Assembly: GCF_900111005.1 (NCBI RefSeq)
Contig: NZ_FOFV01000002.1
Location: 372,001 to 436,000 of the forward strand
DNA length: 64,000 nucleotides
Direction: 5' to 3'
From: Lentzea albida
GTDB taxonomy: Bacteria > Actinomycetota > Actinomycetes > Mycobacteriales > Pseudonocardiaceae
This document shows, piece after piece, positions 41,891-50,630 of this stretch. Numbering within the stretch: position 1 is the first letter of the stretch; the number at the start of each line of letters is the position of its first letter. A model generated the notes under the pieces. That model saw nothing but the letters and a program-made list of their open reading frames with translations, ran no database searches and had not been told where the DNA came from. The translations under genes and the position numbers were made by a program.

Positions 41891-42555
41891 CCATCCGGGT
41901 GCTGCTCGCCGACGACCAGGCCCTCATCCGCGCCGGCTACAAGATGATCCTCAACGCCGAACCGGACCTGGAGGTCGTGGGCGAGGCGGTGAACGGGCGT
42001 GACGCCGTGCACCTCGCCCGCGCGACCCGCGCGGACGTGGTGCTCATGGACATCCGCATGCCCGAGGTCGACGGCATCGAGGCCACCCGCCGCATCGCCG
42101 CCGACGACGACCTCGCCGGCGTGCGCGTCCTCGTGCTGACCACGTTCGAGAACGACGAGAACGTCCTCCACGCGGTCCGCGCCGGCGCCAGCGGGTTCCT
42201 CGGCAAGAACGCGGGCCCCGACGAGCTGATCCACGCCGTCCGGGTCGTGGCCTCCGGGGACGCCCTGCTGTCCCCGAAGGCCACCAGGGGCCTCGTCCAG
42301 CACGTCCTGAACCAGCCCGAGCCCGTGCCGCTGCCGGCGCTGGCCGACCTCACCGACCGCGAGCGCCAGATCGTCGTCCTCGTCGCCCACGGACTGTCCA
42401 ACGAGGACATAGCGCAGCGCCTGGTGCTGTCGCCGCTGACCGCCAAGACCCACGTCAACCGGGCCATGACCAAGCTGGGGGCGCGGGACCGGGCGCAGCT
42501 CGTCGTCATCGCCTACCACAACGGCCTGGTCCGGCCCGGTGACCCGGCGCCCTGA
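41887..42555 (+). CDS. NarL/LuxR-type response regulator
   Basis: 222 residues. Receiver: acidic DD at 9-10, phospho-acceptor Asp55 in VVLMDIRMPE, Thr and Lys (FLGKNAG) in place. C-terminal LuxR HTH: LTDRERQIVVLVAHGLSNEDIAQRLVLSPLTAKTHVNRAMTKLG (pieces: LTDRERQIVVLVAHGLSN, TAKTHVNRAM). Partner of the kinase upstream, with translational coupling. Confidence 0.92.
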   Translation: MTIRVLLADDQALIRAGYKMILNAEPDLEVVGEAVNGRDAVHLARATRADVVLMDIRMPEVDGIEATRRIAADDDLAGVRVLVLTTFENDENVLHAVRAGASGFLGKNAGPDELIHAVRVVASGDALLSPKATRGLVQHVLNQPEPVPLPALADLTDRERQIVVLVAHGLSNEDIAQRLVLSPLTAKTHVNRAMTKLGARDRAQLVVIAYHNGLVRPGDPAP

Positions 42556-42561
42556 CGGGCC

Positions 42562-43638
42562 TCAGTCCACGACGGCCTTCAACCGCGCGATCGCGTCGGT
42601 CTCCGCCGCGTGCAGCTCCGCGAGCTGCGCGCCCATGGCGGGGAACTCGGTCATCTCCCCCAGCGCGTTCCACATGGCGCCGATCTCCCGCCACCGCGGC
42701 GCGAGCCCGGAGTGCCCGGCCTGCTCGAGGAAGTCCGCGAACAACGGCCGCAGGTTGCCGCCGGTGACGCCGTAGCGGCCGTCCACTCCCTCGCGCACGC
42801 TCTGCAGCGCGTGGTCGAGGCCCTGTCCGTCGGCGAAGACCTTCGGCCACGCCTTGGCGGCCTTGGTGTCGGTCATCATGCGCGACCACTTGCGCCACGC
42901 CGGCAGGGAGAACGAGTCCGACTTGGCCGACAGGTGCTCGACGACGTCCCGCAGGCCTTCGCGCACCGCGGCCTCGACGTCGGGCGCCCGGTCGGAATCG
43001 GTGATCACGAGGGCCTGGTTCTTCCAGGTGCCGACGCGCGCGACGGCCCGGTCGAGGTCCTCGCGCGCGACGGTGAGCGGGACCTGGTTGCGGTCGTCGA
43101 GGTAGACCTGGTTCCCCGCGGCGCGGTAGACGACGACCGGGTGGCCGCCGTGGCCGTCGAGCTCCTCGGGGAGGTCCCAGTAGCCGATCTGGTACCGGTC
43201 CGGCCACACCATGACGGCGTCGCCTGCGTCGAGGCGCGCGGTCAGCCACGCCCGGGCGGCCTTGGGCGCCGAGCGGTGCCACTCGTGGGCGATGCCGAGG
43301 CGTGCGAGGACCTTCTCGCTGCGGCGGGTCACGTACTGCCACGTGTTGGTGAAGCCGATCGTGACGTGGCGGCTGTTGTGCTGCTTGAACTCCCACAGGA
43401 TGTAGCCGGCGCCGATCCCGCCGCCGATGCCGAAGACCAGCGCCTCGTCCAGGCCGGAGATGCCGCGGGCGGCGAGCATGGCGTTCAGTCCCGCCGCGTC
43501 GGGGTCCGTGCCTCCGCGCAACACCCAGCCGCCGTCCGGCGAGGCACCGCTCAGGTGGGCGAACGCGGTCGTGTAGCGCTCACCGGTCTTGGCCATGCGG
43601 GCGCGCACCTGCGCCTTGAACTGCTTGCGTGACGTCAT
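42562..43638 (-). CDS. BtrH_N/DUF4872-like protein lacking the expected Cys
   Basis: 358 residues. DEALVFGIGGGIGAGYILWEF is the glycine-rich hallmark of BtrH_N (papain-like acyltransferase from butirosin biosynthesis); the second half resembles DUF4872. In BtrH-like proteins an N-terminal His-Cys motif precedes that block; here the matching stretch is TDPDAAGLNAML with no Cys, so acyl transfer by a Cys is unlikely. The middle has GHGGHPVVVYRA, which keeps a His. A catalytic or binding role is unclear. The upstream in-frame extension of 26 codons has no ribosome site. Convergent with the response-regulator gene, 6 bases apart. Confidence 0.75.
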   Translation of the reverse strand: MTSRKQFKAQVRARMAKTGERYTTAFAHLSGASPDGGWVLRGGTDPDAAGLNAMLAARGISGLDEALVFGIGGGIGAGYILWEFKQHNSRHVTIGFTNTWQYVTRRSEKVLARLGIAHEWHRSAPKAARAWLTARLDAGDAVMVWPDRYQIGYWDLPEELDGHGGHPVVVYRAAGNQVYLDDRNQVPLTVAREDLDRAVARVGTWKNQALVITDSDRAPDVEAAVREGLRDVVEHLSAKSDSFSLPAWRKWSRMMTDTKAAKAWPKVFADGQGLDHALQSVREGVDGRYGVTGGNLRPLFADFLEQAGHSGLAPRWREIGAMWNALGEMTEFPAMGAQLAELHAAETDAIARLKAVVD

Positions 43639-43834
43639 CACCGAACTCCTCGGCCGTCGCGTCCGACACCCGAACCCCACGCGCCCCGATGTCACGACAG
43701 CCTTGGTTCCAGGCATGACGAGGAGGGCGTCCCGAGGCTCACAGGTCCCCTTTGCCTCCGCTGTGGCCGGATGGCGTGGGCACCCGGTCAGGAGGTTGGG
43801 CGTGGAACACGCCGGTGGCCATCCTAACGTCGGG

Positions 43835-44683
43835 TCAGCAGTGCTGGAAGACGTGATCCGGGTTCTCCGGCCCGACGAGCCCGCGGTCGCGCAGGGTGGT
43901 CGTCCTCGGCGTCGCCGGGTCCGCGCACGCCCCGGCGAACGTGCCGCGCAGGTTGTCGGTGTACTCGACGTCCATCACGTGCGCGCCGTAGACGTCGGTG
44001 TAGGTCGAGCACTCGTTGAAGGCGTGGCACTCCTCGGTGACGGCGAAGTCGAAACCGACCTCGTCGTGGGCGCGCCTGCTGATCTCCGCGGAGTTCTTCT
44101 GGCCGATCGGCAGGCCGCGGTCGTGCGCCCGCGCGCTGAGCAGGGCCGCGAACGCGAGGTTGTGCTCGGCGGTGAGGCGGTCGCCGGAGCGGGAGTACGA
44201 GTCCAGGTTGTCGATCTCGACGGACTGGAAGCCGCGGTCGGCGCAGCGGGTGATCGACTCCCCGACCAGCCTCGCCAGTTCGTCCCGGTTGGACGGTGAC
44301 GAGGTGTCCACGAGGAGCTCGTCGGGCCACTCCGGGTCGATCACGGGCTCGCCGCCGGAGTCTTTCAGGACCAGGTGCCCGCGCCGGGTCAGCCACAGCT
44401 CGCGGTCCTGCGGCTGCGTCTGGAAACCGTTGACGTAGCAGACGTTGTGGACGCCCGGTGCCGGTGAGGCGGTGCTGTCGCGCGCGACCAGCGTGACGCC
44501 CGCGGGGGGCGGGTAGGCCGCGCCCAGCTGGTAGTCGAGCACGGCGGGTGAGGGCGGCAGCGCCACGCCGGCGCGGGGTGCGGTCGGCGCCGGGGCCGCC
44601 TCCTGACCCGAACACCCGGCCAGCAGCGCGATCGACACCAGGACCACCCAGGCCGGGCGAACGGAGGCACTCACCTGGTCCAT
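43835..44683 (-). CDS. Lipid-anchored GH114 endo-alpha-1,4-polygalactosaminidase-like enzyme
   Basis: 282 residues. Lipobox LLAGC (Cys24) gives an extracellular lipid anchor. The GH114 barrel is marked by VCYVNGFQTQ near residue 82, FQSVEIDNLDSYSR with the acidic pair of the active site, LPIGQKNSAE, and FDFAVTEECHAFNECS. The family hydrolyses alpha-1,4-linked, non-acetylated galactosamine. An operon for tagatose-pathway enzymes with an AgaS homologue lies 3-9 kb downstream in the plus direction, so galactosamine use is a reasonable inference. Only a few bases separate its start from the stop of the upstream pseudogene. Confidence 0.82.
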   Translation of the reverse strand: MDQVSASVRPAWVVLVSIALLAGCSGQEAAPAPTAPRAGVALPPSPAVLDYQLGAAYPPPAGVTLVARDSTASPAPGVHNVCYVNGFQTQPQDRELWLTRRGHLVLKDSGGEPVIDPEWPDELLVDTSSPSNRDELARLVGESITRCADRGFQSVEIDNLDSYSRSGDRLTAEHNLAFAALLSARAHDRGLPIGQKNSAEISRRAHDEVGFDFAVTEECHAFNECSTYTDVYGAHVMDVEYTDNLRGTFAGACADPATPRTTTLRDRGLVGPENPDHVFQHC

Positions 44684-44687
44684 TCCA

Positions 44688-45728
44688 TCACACCGCCGCG
44701 GGACGACCGGCGGTGACGAGTCCCTTCTCCACCATGCTCAGGCCGGCGGCGACCACGGCCTCCTGCGCCGGACGCGGCTCCCAGTCCAGCACCCGCCGCG
44801 CCTTGTCCGTGGACACCCCCTTCACGAACCCGAGGTCGGCGGTCACCGACCGGAGCTCCGGGGTGAACCGCGCTGCGAGCCTCACCACGAAGTCGGGCAG
44901 CGTCCTGGTGGGCACGCGCTTCGCGGCCTCGCCGAGGTCGGCCTTCAGCAGCGCGCCCACGTCCTCCAACGCGAGCGACTGTCCCCTCGCGACCAGGATC
45001 CGCTGGCCTGCCGCACCGGGGGCGGTCATCGCGCGCACGTGCGCGGCGGCCACGTCCCGGACGTCCACGATCGGCATCCACAGGTTCGGGTAGCCGGGCA
45101 TGGCGCCGTCGAGGAGGCGCCGCACCACGTGGTTCGCGCCCGAGACGGCGTCGCCCATCACCGGGCCCATCACGGCCACGGGCAGCACCGCGACGAGTTC
45201 CACGCCTTCCGCGGCGGCGAAGTCCTAGTCAGCACGCTCGGCCAGGGTCTTGCTCCTGCCGTAGGCGTCGATGCCCGGTCCGTCCAGAACGGACCAGTCT
45301 TCCTCGGTGAACGTGCCGTGCGTGTGCGGGTGCCCGAAGCCGACCGCGTGGAACGCCGACGTCAGCACGACTCGCCGCACCCCCGCGTCACGGGCCGCGC
45401 GGAGCACGCGCAGGGTGCCGTCCCGCGCGGGAACGATGACGTCGTCGTCGTTCTTGACGTGCTGCAGGTGCACGGGCGAGGCAACGTGCAGCACGTACTC
45501 GCACCCCGCGACGGCCTCGGCCCAGCCCTCGTCGCTCGTCAGGTCGGCGGCCGCGAAGGTCAGCGCCGAGTCGTCGGCGAGGCCCGCGTCGGCGAGCACG
45601 GCGCGAACGGTGGTCTGCTTGCCCGGCGAGCGCACGGTCGTGCGGACGTGGTGGCCCTCGCTGAGCAACTACAGGATGACGTGGCCCGCGATGAAGCCGG
45701 AACCACCGGTCACCAGAACGTTCGCCAT
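44688..45728 (-). pseudogene. NAD-dependent epimerase/reductase gene with two in-frame amber codons
   Basis: A 347-codon frame beginning MANVLVTGGSGFIAGHVIL is intact except for TAG at 45669-45671 and TAG at 45225-45227. It belongs to the extended SDR (dihydroflavonol-reductase-like) family: NAD site TGGSGFIAGH, ADLTSDEGWAEAV, YGRSK as the YxxxK pair, and a C-terminal substrate domain. By family comparison the first TAG probably replaces CAG (Gln) and the second TGG (Trp). No frameshift or deletion is visible and codon use stays normal, so the inactivation looks recent. Readthrough or sequencing error cannot be excluded. Confidence 0.75.
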
Positions 45729-45861
45729 GGTGATCACTTCCCCTGGTCGGTCGCTGTCGAGGACGATCTTGCGGCCGGCCGTGCGCCCCGGCCAGAGCCC
45801 TTGTCAACCGGGGGAGTGACAGGGCCCCTCACGATCCTCCTGACCGCCTTACGGTGGAGGC

Positions 45862-46713
45862 ATGACCGACGACCCGAACCTGCTCGGCGCCTTCCTGCGG
45901 GCCCGGCGCGAGCTCGTCACGCCCGAGCGGGCGGGCATCCCGGTGCACGGGGTCCGGCGGGTCCCCGGGCTGCGCCGCGAGGAGGTGGCGATGCTCGCGG
46001 GCATCAGCGCCGACTACTACCTGCGCCTCGAACGCGGGCGCGACCGCCACCCGTCGGTGCAGGTGCTGGAGTCCCTGGCCACCGTGCTGCAGCTCGACGA
46101 CGACGCGCGCGAGTACCTCGTCGGGCTCGTCGCCGAGAAACCCCGCAAGCGCAGGCGGGCTCGACGGGAGGTCGTTCCCACCGGCACGGCCAACCTGCTC
46201 TCGGTGCTGCCGTTCCCGGCGTTCGTCGAGGGCCGCTACCTCGACGTGCTCGCCGCGAACCCGTTGGCCACGGCCCTGTCGCCCCGGCTGACCGCGGGGG
46301 CCAACCGGTTGCGGGACGTGTTCCTCGACCCCGAGGAGAAGGAGATGTTCCAGGACTGGGAACTGGCCGCCGCCTACCTGATCGCGGGGTTCCGCCAGGC
46401 CGTCGGCACCGACACCGACGACCCCCGGTTCATCGAGCTCGTCGGCGAGCTCACCCTGGCGAGCCCGCTGTTCCAGCGGCTCTGGGCACGTCACGACGTG
46501 CGCCCGCGGATGAGCGGCACGGTCCGGTTCACCCACCCCCAGCTCGGGGAGATCACCCTCAACCGGGAGAAGTACCTCGTCGCCGGCACCGACGGGATCA
46601 TGCTGGTCGTCTACCACCCCGACGCCGGTTCGGAGCACGCCGAGAAGCTCGCGTTGCTGGGCTCGGTGCTCGGCTCGGCGCGTTCCGGCACCTCACGTTC
46701 GCCAGCACGGTGA
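45862..46713 (+). CDS. XRE-family regulator with MmyB-like ligand domain
   Basis: 283 residues. N-terminal HTH_31: RVPGLRREEVAMLAGISADYYLRLERGR. The C-terminal MmyB-like PAS-type domain includes NLLSVLPFPAFVEGRYLDVLAANPLA (as pieces: PAFVEGRYLDVLAANPLA) and the typical GEITLNREKYLV ending. Such regulators often control a neighbouring dehydrogenase; the divergent neighbour is the epimerase pseudogene and the overlapping downstream gene is an MFS exporter (GTGA overlap). The dehydrogenase that it may have controlled is thus broken. Confidence 0.87.
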   Translation: MTDDPNLLGAFLRARRELVTPERAGIPVHGVRRVPGLRREEVAMLAGISADYYLRLERGRDRHPSVQVLESLATVLQLDDDAREYLVGLVAEKPRKRRRARREVVPTGTANLLSVLPFPAFVEGRYLDVLAANPLATALSPRLTAGANRLRDVFLDPEEKEMFQDWELAAAYLIAGFRQAVGTDTDDPRFIELVGELTLASPLFQRLWARHDVRPRMSGTVRFTHPQLGEITLNREKYLVAGTDGIMLVVYHPDAGSEHAEKLALLGSVLGSARSGTSRSPAR

Positions 46714-47984
46714 GCACCTCGACGCCACGACCTCCCGGCAGGCACGACCTCGCCCTGCTGGCGATCGGCTCCGGACTCTCCACCGCGAGTTCGATGCTCA
46801 CCCTCGTCGGACTCACCGTCCGGCTGCACGACGTGGGTCCCGGTGCCGTCGCCACCCTGTTCGCGGCCGGCACGGTCGGTGGTGTTCTCGGCACCCCGGT
46901 CGGCGGCCGGCTCGTGGACCGCTACCGCAACCGGTCGCTGTTCGTGCTCGTCCTGATCGCGCAGGCGGTGACGTTGTCGGCGCTGATCGCGGTCGCCTCG
47001 GTGCCCGCCGCGGTCATCGCCGGCCTCGCGATCATGGGAATGCTCGGCGCGATGGCCACCACGTGCACCTCCGTGCTCGTCGCGAGGCTCACCGCCGAGG
47101 ACGACGGCGTGCGCGGGTTCTCGTGGCTCAGCACCGCCCGCACGGCGGGAGCCATGGCCGGGACCCTGCTCGGTGGCGTCGTGGCCGCGGGGCCGGGCCT
47201 CGAGATCGCGCTGGCGATCGACGCCGGGGCGTCCGTGGTGCAGGCGTTCCTCATCTCGCGCATCCGAACCGACCGGGACCCGCGCGTGCACGACCGGTCC
47301 GCGGGCACGTCACGCCGCTCGCTCGCCGGGCTGGCGCAACTGGGTCAGGACGGACTGCTCACCGTCCGGCTGGCGGCCCACGTCGTGACGATGACCGCGA
47401 TGACCATCGCCCTGGCGAACGAGATCTTCCTCGTCACCGGGGTGATGCGGCAGAACGAGGTGGTCTACGGCGTCGTGGTCACGTGCTGGGGCGTCGGTGT
47501 CATGGCGGGTGCCGTGGTGACCAGGCGGCTCAAAGGCGTCGACGCGTTGTTGCGCGCGTACCTCGTCGGCACCGGCGTGATGGCCGCGGCGTTCGCGGTG
47601 ACGGCCCTGTTCCCCCACCCCGTCGTCAACGCGGTCGCGTGGATCGCCGGCGGTGGCTGCGCGGCGGTTCAGAACGTCACCCTGATGGCCTTGGTGCAGA
47701 ACCGCACCCCGGAGGCGTGCAAGGGCCGTGTCCACTCGGCGGCCGGCACCTGCCTCATCATCGCGAACACCGCCGGCTACCTCTCTGCGGGCCCGGTGAT
47801 CTCCTCGGCAGGTCCGAGGAACACCCTCTTCATCGCCGCTGCCCTGATCGTTCCGGCCACGCTGGCGATGGTCGTCGTCGTCCTGCGCGAACGGGCGGGG
47901 AGCGAGCCCGCGGCACCTGGGAACACCTCCTCCCCGCCCATCAGCGCGCGATGCTCGGCGCGTCCGCGTCGGCCAGCACGGTGA
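46710..47984 (+). CDS. MFS transporter
   Basis: 424 residues from GTG, with about 12 hydrophobic segments. GGRLVDRYRNRS in the loop after helix 2 is the MFS motif A. It resembles drug-type exporters. The frame upstream is open for over 500 codons but overlaps other genes. The start overlaps the XRE stop by 4 bases; the C-terminal 14 codons overlap the convergent aldolase gene by 44 bases, which is unusual and may mean the true stop lies in a polar tail of no function. Confidence 0.86.
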   Translation: MSTSTPRPPGRHDLALLAIGSGLSTASSMLTLVGLTVRLHDVGPGAVATLFAAGTVGGVLGTPVGGRLVDRYRNRSLFVLVLIAQAVTLSALIAVASVPAAVIAGLAIMGMLGAMATTCTSVLVARLTAEDDGVRGFSWLSTARTAGAMAGTLLGGVVAAGPGLEIALAIDAGASVVQAFLISRIRTDRDPRVHDRSAGTSRRSLAGLAQLGQDGLLTVRLAAHVVTMTAMTIALANEIFLVTGVMRQNEVVYGVVVTCWGVGVMAGAVVTRRLKGVDALLRAYLVGTGVMAAAFAVTALFPHPVVNAVAWIAGGGCAAVQNVTLMALVQNRTPEACKGRVHSAAGTCLIIANTAGYLSAGPVISSAGPRNTLFIAAALIVPATLAMVVVVLRERAGSEPAAPGNTSSPPISARCSARPRRPAR

Positions 47985-48789
47985 GCAGCCTCGCCACCTC
48001 GTCGCGCACGGCGTCGCGGCCGGGCGCGAGGTAGCGGCGCGGGTCGGTCAGGAGCTCCCGCTCGTCGAGCACCGCGCGGACCGCCTCGGTCAGCACCTGG
48101 TTGAGGCGCGTGCCGACGTTGACCTTGACGATCCCGCTGGTCACCGCCCCGCGCAGGCCGTCGTCGGACACACCGGACGAGCCGTGCAGCACCAACGGCA
48201 CGGGAACCGCGTCTGTGAGTGCCGCGATCAGGTCCTCGTCGAGCACGGCGCTGCGGTCCGTCATGGCGTGTGACGAGCCGACCGCCACGGCGAGCGAGTC
48301 GACGCCGGTCGCCGCTACGAACGCCGCCGCTTCGGCCGGGTCGGTGCGCACTCCCGGCGCGTGGGCGCCGTCCTTGCCGCCGACCTCGCCCAGTTCCGCC
48401 TCGACGAGGCATCCGTTGGCGTGGCAGCGTTGCACGACGGCGCGGGTCCGGTCGACGTTCTCGGTGTAGGGCAGCTTGGACGCGTCGAACATGACCGAGG
48501 TGATGCCCAGGTCGAGCCCTTCGCGGATCAGGTCCTCGTCCTCCACGTGGTCGAGGTGGACGAGCACGGGCACGGAGGCGTCCTCGGCGAGTCGCAGGCA
48601 CGCGAGCGCGAACGGTGCCAGGGAACCGTGGTAGCGCACGGCGTTCTGCGAGATCTGCAGGATCACCGGGAGTCCGCTGTGCTCCGCGCCGGCCACGATG
48701 GCCTCGGCGTGCTCGATCAGGATCGCGTTGAACGCCCCCACCGCGCGCCGCTCCTCGCGCAGTTCGCCGAGCAACGTCGTCCAGTTCAC
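47941..48789 (-). CDS. Class II tagatose/fructose-bisphosphate aldolase (GatY/AgaY type)
   Basis: 282 residues from GTG. Zinc and catalytic residues are visible in VLVHLDHVED, VEAELGEVGGKDGA, GSSHAMTD and VPLVLHGSSGVSD. Length and sequence match GatY/KbaY aldolases, which split tagatose-1,6-bisphosphate to DHAP and glyceraldehyde-3-phosphate. Fifth and last gene of the AgaS operon, with a 4-base overlap to pfkB. Fructose-1,6-bisphosphate as substrate is possible. Confidence 0.88.
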   Translation of the reverse strand: MNWTTLLGELREERRAVGAFNAILIEHAEAIVAGAEHSGLPVILQISQNAVRYHGSLAPFALACLRLAEDASVPVLVHLDHVEDEDLIREGLDLGITSVMFDASKLPYTENVDRTRAVVQRCHANGCLVEAELGEVGGKDGAHAPGVRTDPAEAAAFVAATGVDSLAVAVGSSHAMTDRSAVLDEDLIAALTDAVPVPLVLHGSSGVSDDGLRGAVTSGIVKVNVGTRLNQVLTEAVRAVLDERELLTDPRRYLAPGRDAVRDEVARLLTVLADADAPSIAR

Positions 48790-49706
48790 CGTGTCTCCTT
48801 CACCGTCGTCAGTGGAATCCAGCGGGTTCTGGCCCCCAGGTCGATCTCGCCCGCCACCGGCCGCAGCACCGCGCTCGCGGACGTGGCGACCACGTCGGCG
48901 AGCGCGGCGGGCCAGTCGACGTCCCGTCCCGCCGCGAGGTGCAGTGCCAGCGCGGCGGCGGCCGCGTCCCCGGCGCCGGTCGGGTTGCCGGTGACGACCT
49001 CCGGCGGGCGGGCCTGCCAGGTGCCGTGGGCGGTCGCCGCGATCGCGCCGTCCGCGCCCGCCGTCGCCACCACGGCGGGCGTTCCCCCTGCCACCAGGTC
49101 GTGCACAGTCCTTCCACCACCGACGAGTTCGGCCAGTTCGTCGGAGTTGGGCATCAGCACCGCTCCGCTGTCCGCGGCCGCGCGGAGGGCCGGTCCCGAC
49201 ACGTCGGTGATGACCGGCACGCCGAACTCCGCGCACACCCGCGCCAGACGGGCGGGCACGGCCGGGTGCAGGCCGTGCGGCACGCTGCCGGAGATGACGA
49301 CGCCACCCGCTCCGGCTTCCAGTTCGTCGCGCAGTGCGCCGGTGATCGCCGTTTCCGCGCCCTCGCAGGCCGGGAAACCGTTCTCCTGCAACATGGTCGT
49401 GGTGCCGTCCTCGGCCACCACCGCCACTGTTCGCCGCACCGACGCCAGCGCGGGCACGAGCCGGTGAGCGATTCCCAGCTCCTCCAGGCCCGCGCGGAAC
49501 TCGTCGGGTTCCGCGGTCGTGGTGAGCGCGAGTGCGAAGCCGTTGCCTCCCAACGCGTTCACCACGGCCGCGACGTTCACGCCCTTGCCGCCGGCCCGCG
49601 ACCGCACCTGCGGCACGCGGACCGTCTGCCCGACCCGCAGGGCGTCCACCCGGTAGGTCACATCGATGGCGGGGTTGAGCGTGACGGTGATGATCCGGTC
49701 CGTCAC
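48786..49706 (-). CDS. PfkB-family phosphosugar kinase (LacC/FruK type)
   Basis: 306 residues. ITVTLNPAIDVTYRVDALRVG at the start and AGGKGVNVAAVVNALGG are LacC/FruK features; the second signature NPTGAGDAAAAAL holds the catalytic Asp. In this operon it most likely phosphorylates tagatose-6-phosphate at C1. GTG start overlaps the transporter stop (GTGA) and its own stop overlaps the aldolase start. Confidence 0.88.
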   Translation of the reverse strand: MTDRIITVTLNPAIDVTYRVDALRVGQTVRVPQVRSRAGGKGVNVAAVVNALGGNGFALALTTTAEPDEFRAGLEELGIAHRLVPALASVRRTVAVVAEDGTTTMLQENGFPACEGAETAITGALRDELEAGAGGVVISGSVPHGLHPAVPARLARVCAEFGVPVITDVSGPALRAAADSGAVLMPNSDELAELVGGGRTVHDLVAGGTPAVVATAGADGAIAATAHGTWQARPPEVVTGNPTGAGDAAAAALALHLAAGRDVDWPAALADVVATSASAVLRPVAGEIDLGARTRWIPLTTVKETR

Positions 49707-50620
49707 GCCGGAACCGCTTCGCTGCTCTTCTCGGCCCGGTAGACCATCAGCGTCGAGCCGGCCAGTGCCAGCACGATGCCCGCGATCTGGAACGCGCTGG
49801 GCTGCGCGCCGAACACGATGAGCGAGAGCACGATCGTCAGCACGGGTGCCAGCGCGTTGGTGACCGGTGCGACGATCGAGGCCTTGCCGCGGCTCATGGC
49901 CATCACGAGGAACAGCGCGCCGACGGCGTTCAGGACCTGCGTCCCGGCGGTGAGGGCGGGAGCCTGCCAGGGGAAGTCCAGCGGGAGGCCGCCCATCATG
50001 AGCAGCGCCACCGGGATCAGCACGAGGCCGCTGATGGTCATCCAGCCGAACGTCGACGCGTCGTCGACCCCGGCCACCGCCGCCTTGCGCATGTAGTACG
50101 CCTGCACGCCCCAGGCCACGCAGACCAGGACCGCGAGCAGCAGGTAGACCCACCCGGTGTCACCGGCTTCCCCGGTGGACACGGAGAACAGCACCACCGC
50201 GACGAGAGCGAGCACCACGCCCGTCCAGGACAGGGCGCCGAGTCGTTCGCGCAGCAGGCCGAACGCCATCAGGACGGTGATCGCCGGGGACAGCGCGACG
50301 ATCGGGAAGATCACGTACGCGGGCCCGATCGTGAGCGCCTTGAACAACACCAGCTGGCCGCCCGCGCCGGTGAGCCCGATCAGCAGGCCGTACCCTGCGG
50401 CGGTCCTGCTGCGGTCGAACCTCCTACCGCGCAACGAGAACCACGCCGGGATGAGCATCGTGAACGCCCACACGACGTAGATCATCGGGTCGGGGTAGGC
50501 GTAGAGCTTGGTGGGCAGGGCGGAGAAGGCTCCCCAGACGCCCCAGAACAGCACCAGCAGGCCCGCGTACGGGATCCAGCTGGTCGGGCGGAGGGAGGTG
50601 GACACGCCTGATCCGGTCAT
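49703..50620 (-). CDS. EamA/DMT-type membrane transporter
   Basis: 305 residues with ten membrane helices in two repeats of five, typical of drug/metabolite transporters. It sits between the kinase and PfkB genes, so uptake of the sugar (or amino sugar) is its likely job, although most DMT proteins export. The ATG is preceded by GAGGAG; a longer frame upstream overlaps the sugar-kinase gene. No ABC or PTS system is present in the operon, which makes this the only candidate uptake route. Confidence 0.83.
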   Translation of the reverse strand: MTGSGVSTSLRPTSWIPYAGLLVLFWGVWGAFSALPTKLYAYPDPMIYVVWAFTMLIPAWFSLRGRRFDRSRTAAGYGLLIGLTGAGGQLVLFKALTIGPAYVIFPIVALSPAITVLMAFGLLRERLGALSWTGVVLALVAVVLFSVSTGEAGDTGWVYLLLAVLVCVAWGVQAYYMRKAAVAGVDDASTFGWMTISGLVLIPVALLMMGGLPLDFPWQAPALTAGTQVLNAVGALFLVMAMSRGKASIVAPVTNALAPVLTIVLSLIVFGAQPSAFQIAGIVLALAGSTLMVYRAEKSSEAVPA

Positions 50621-50630
50621 CTTCGGCTCC

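Noticed and set aside
42562..43638. Biosynthetic cluster member (butirosin-like acyltransferase)
   Set aside because: No polyketide, peptide or aminoglycoside genes flank it and the key Cys is missing, so a cluster call is not supported.
43835..44683. GH114 gene as a member of the agaS operon by distance
   Set aside because: It is separated from the operon by the pseudogene and the plus-strand XRE-MFS pair, so co-transcription is excluded; only a functional link is proposed.
45039..46709. Plus-strand open frame in front of the MFS gene
   Set aside because: Only the part after 46710 has membrane helices; the upstream part overlaps the epimerase pseudogene antisense and the XRE gene in another frame.
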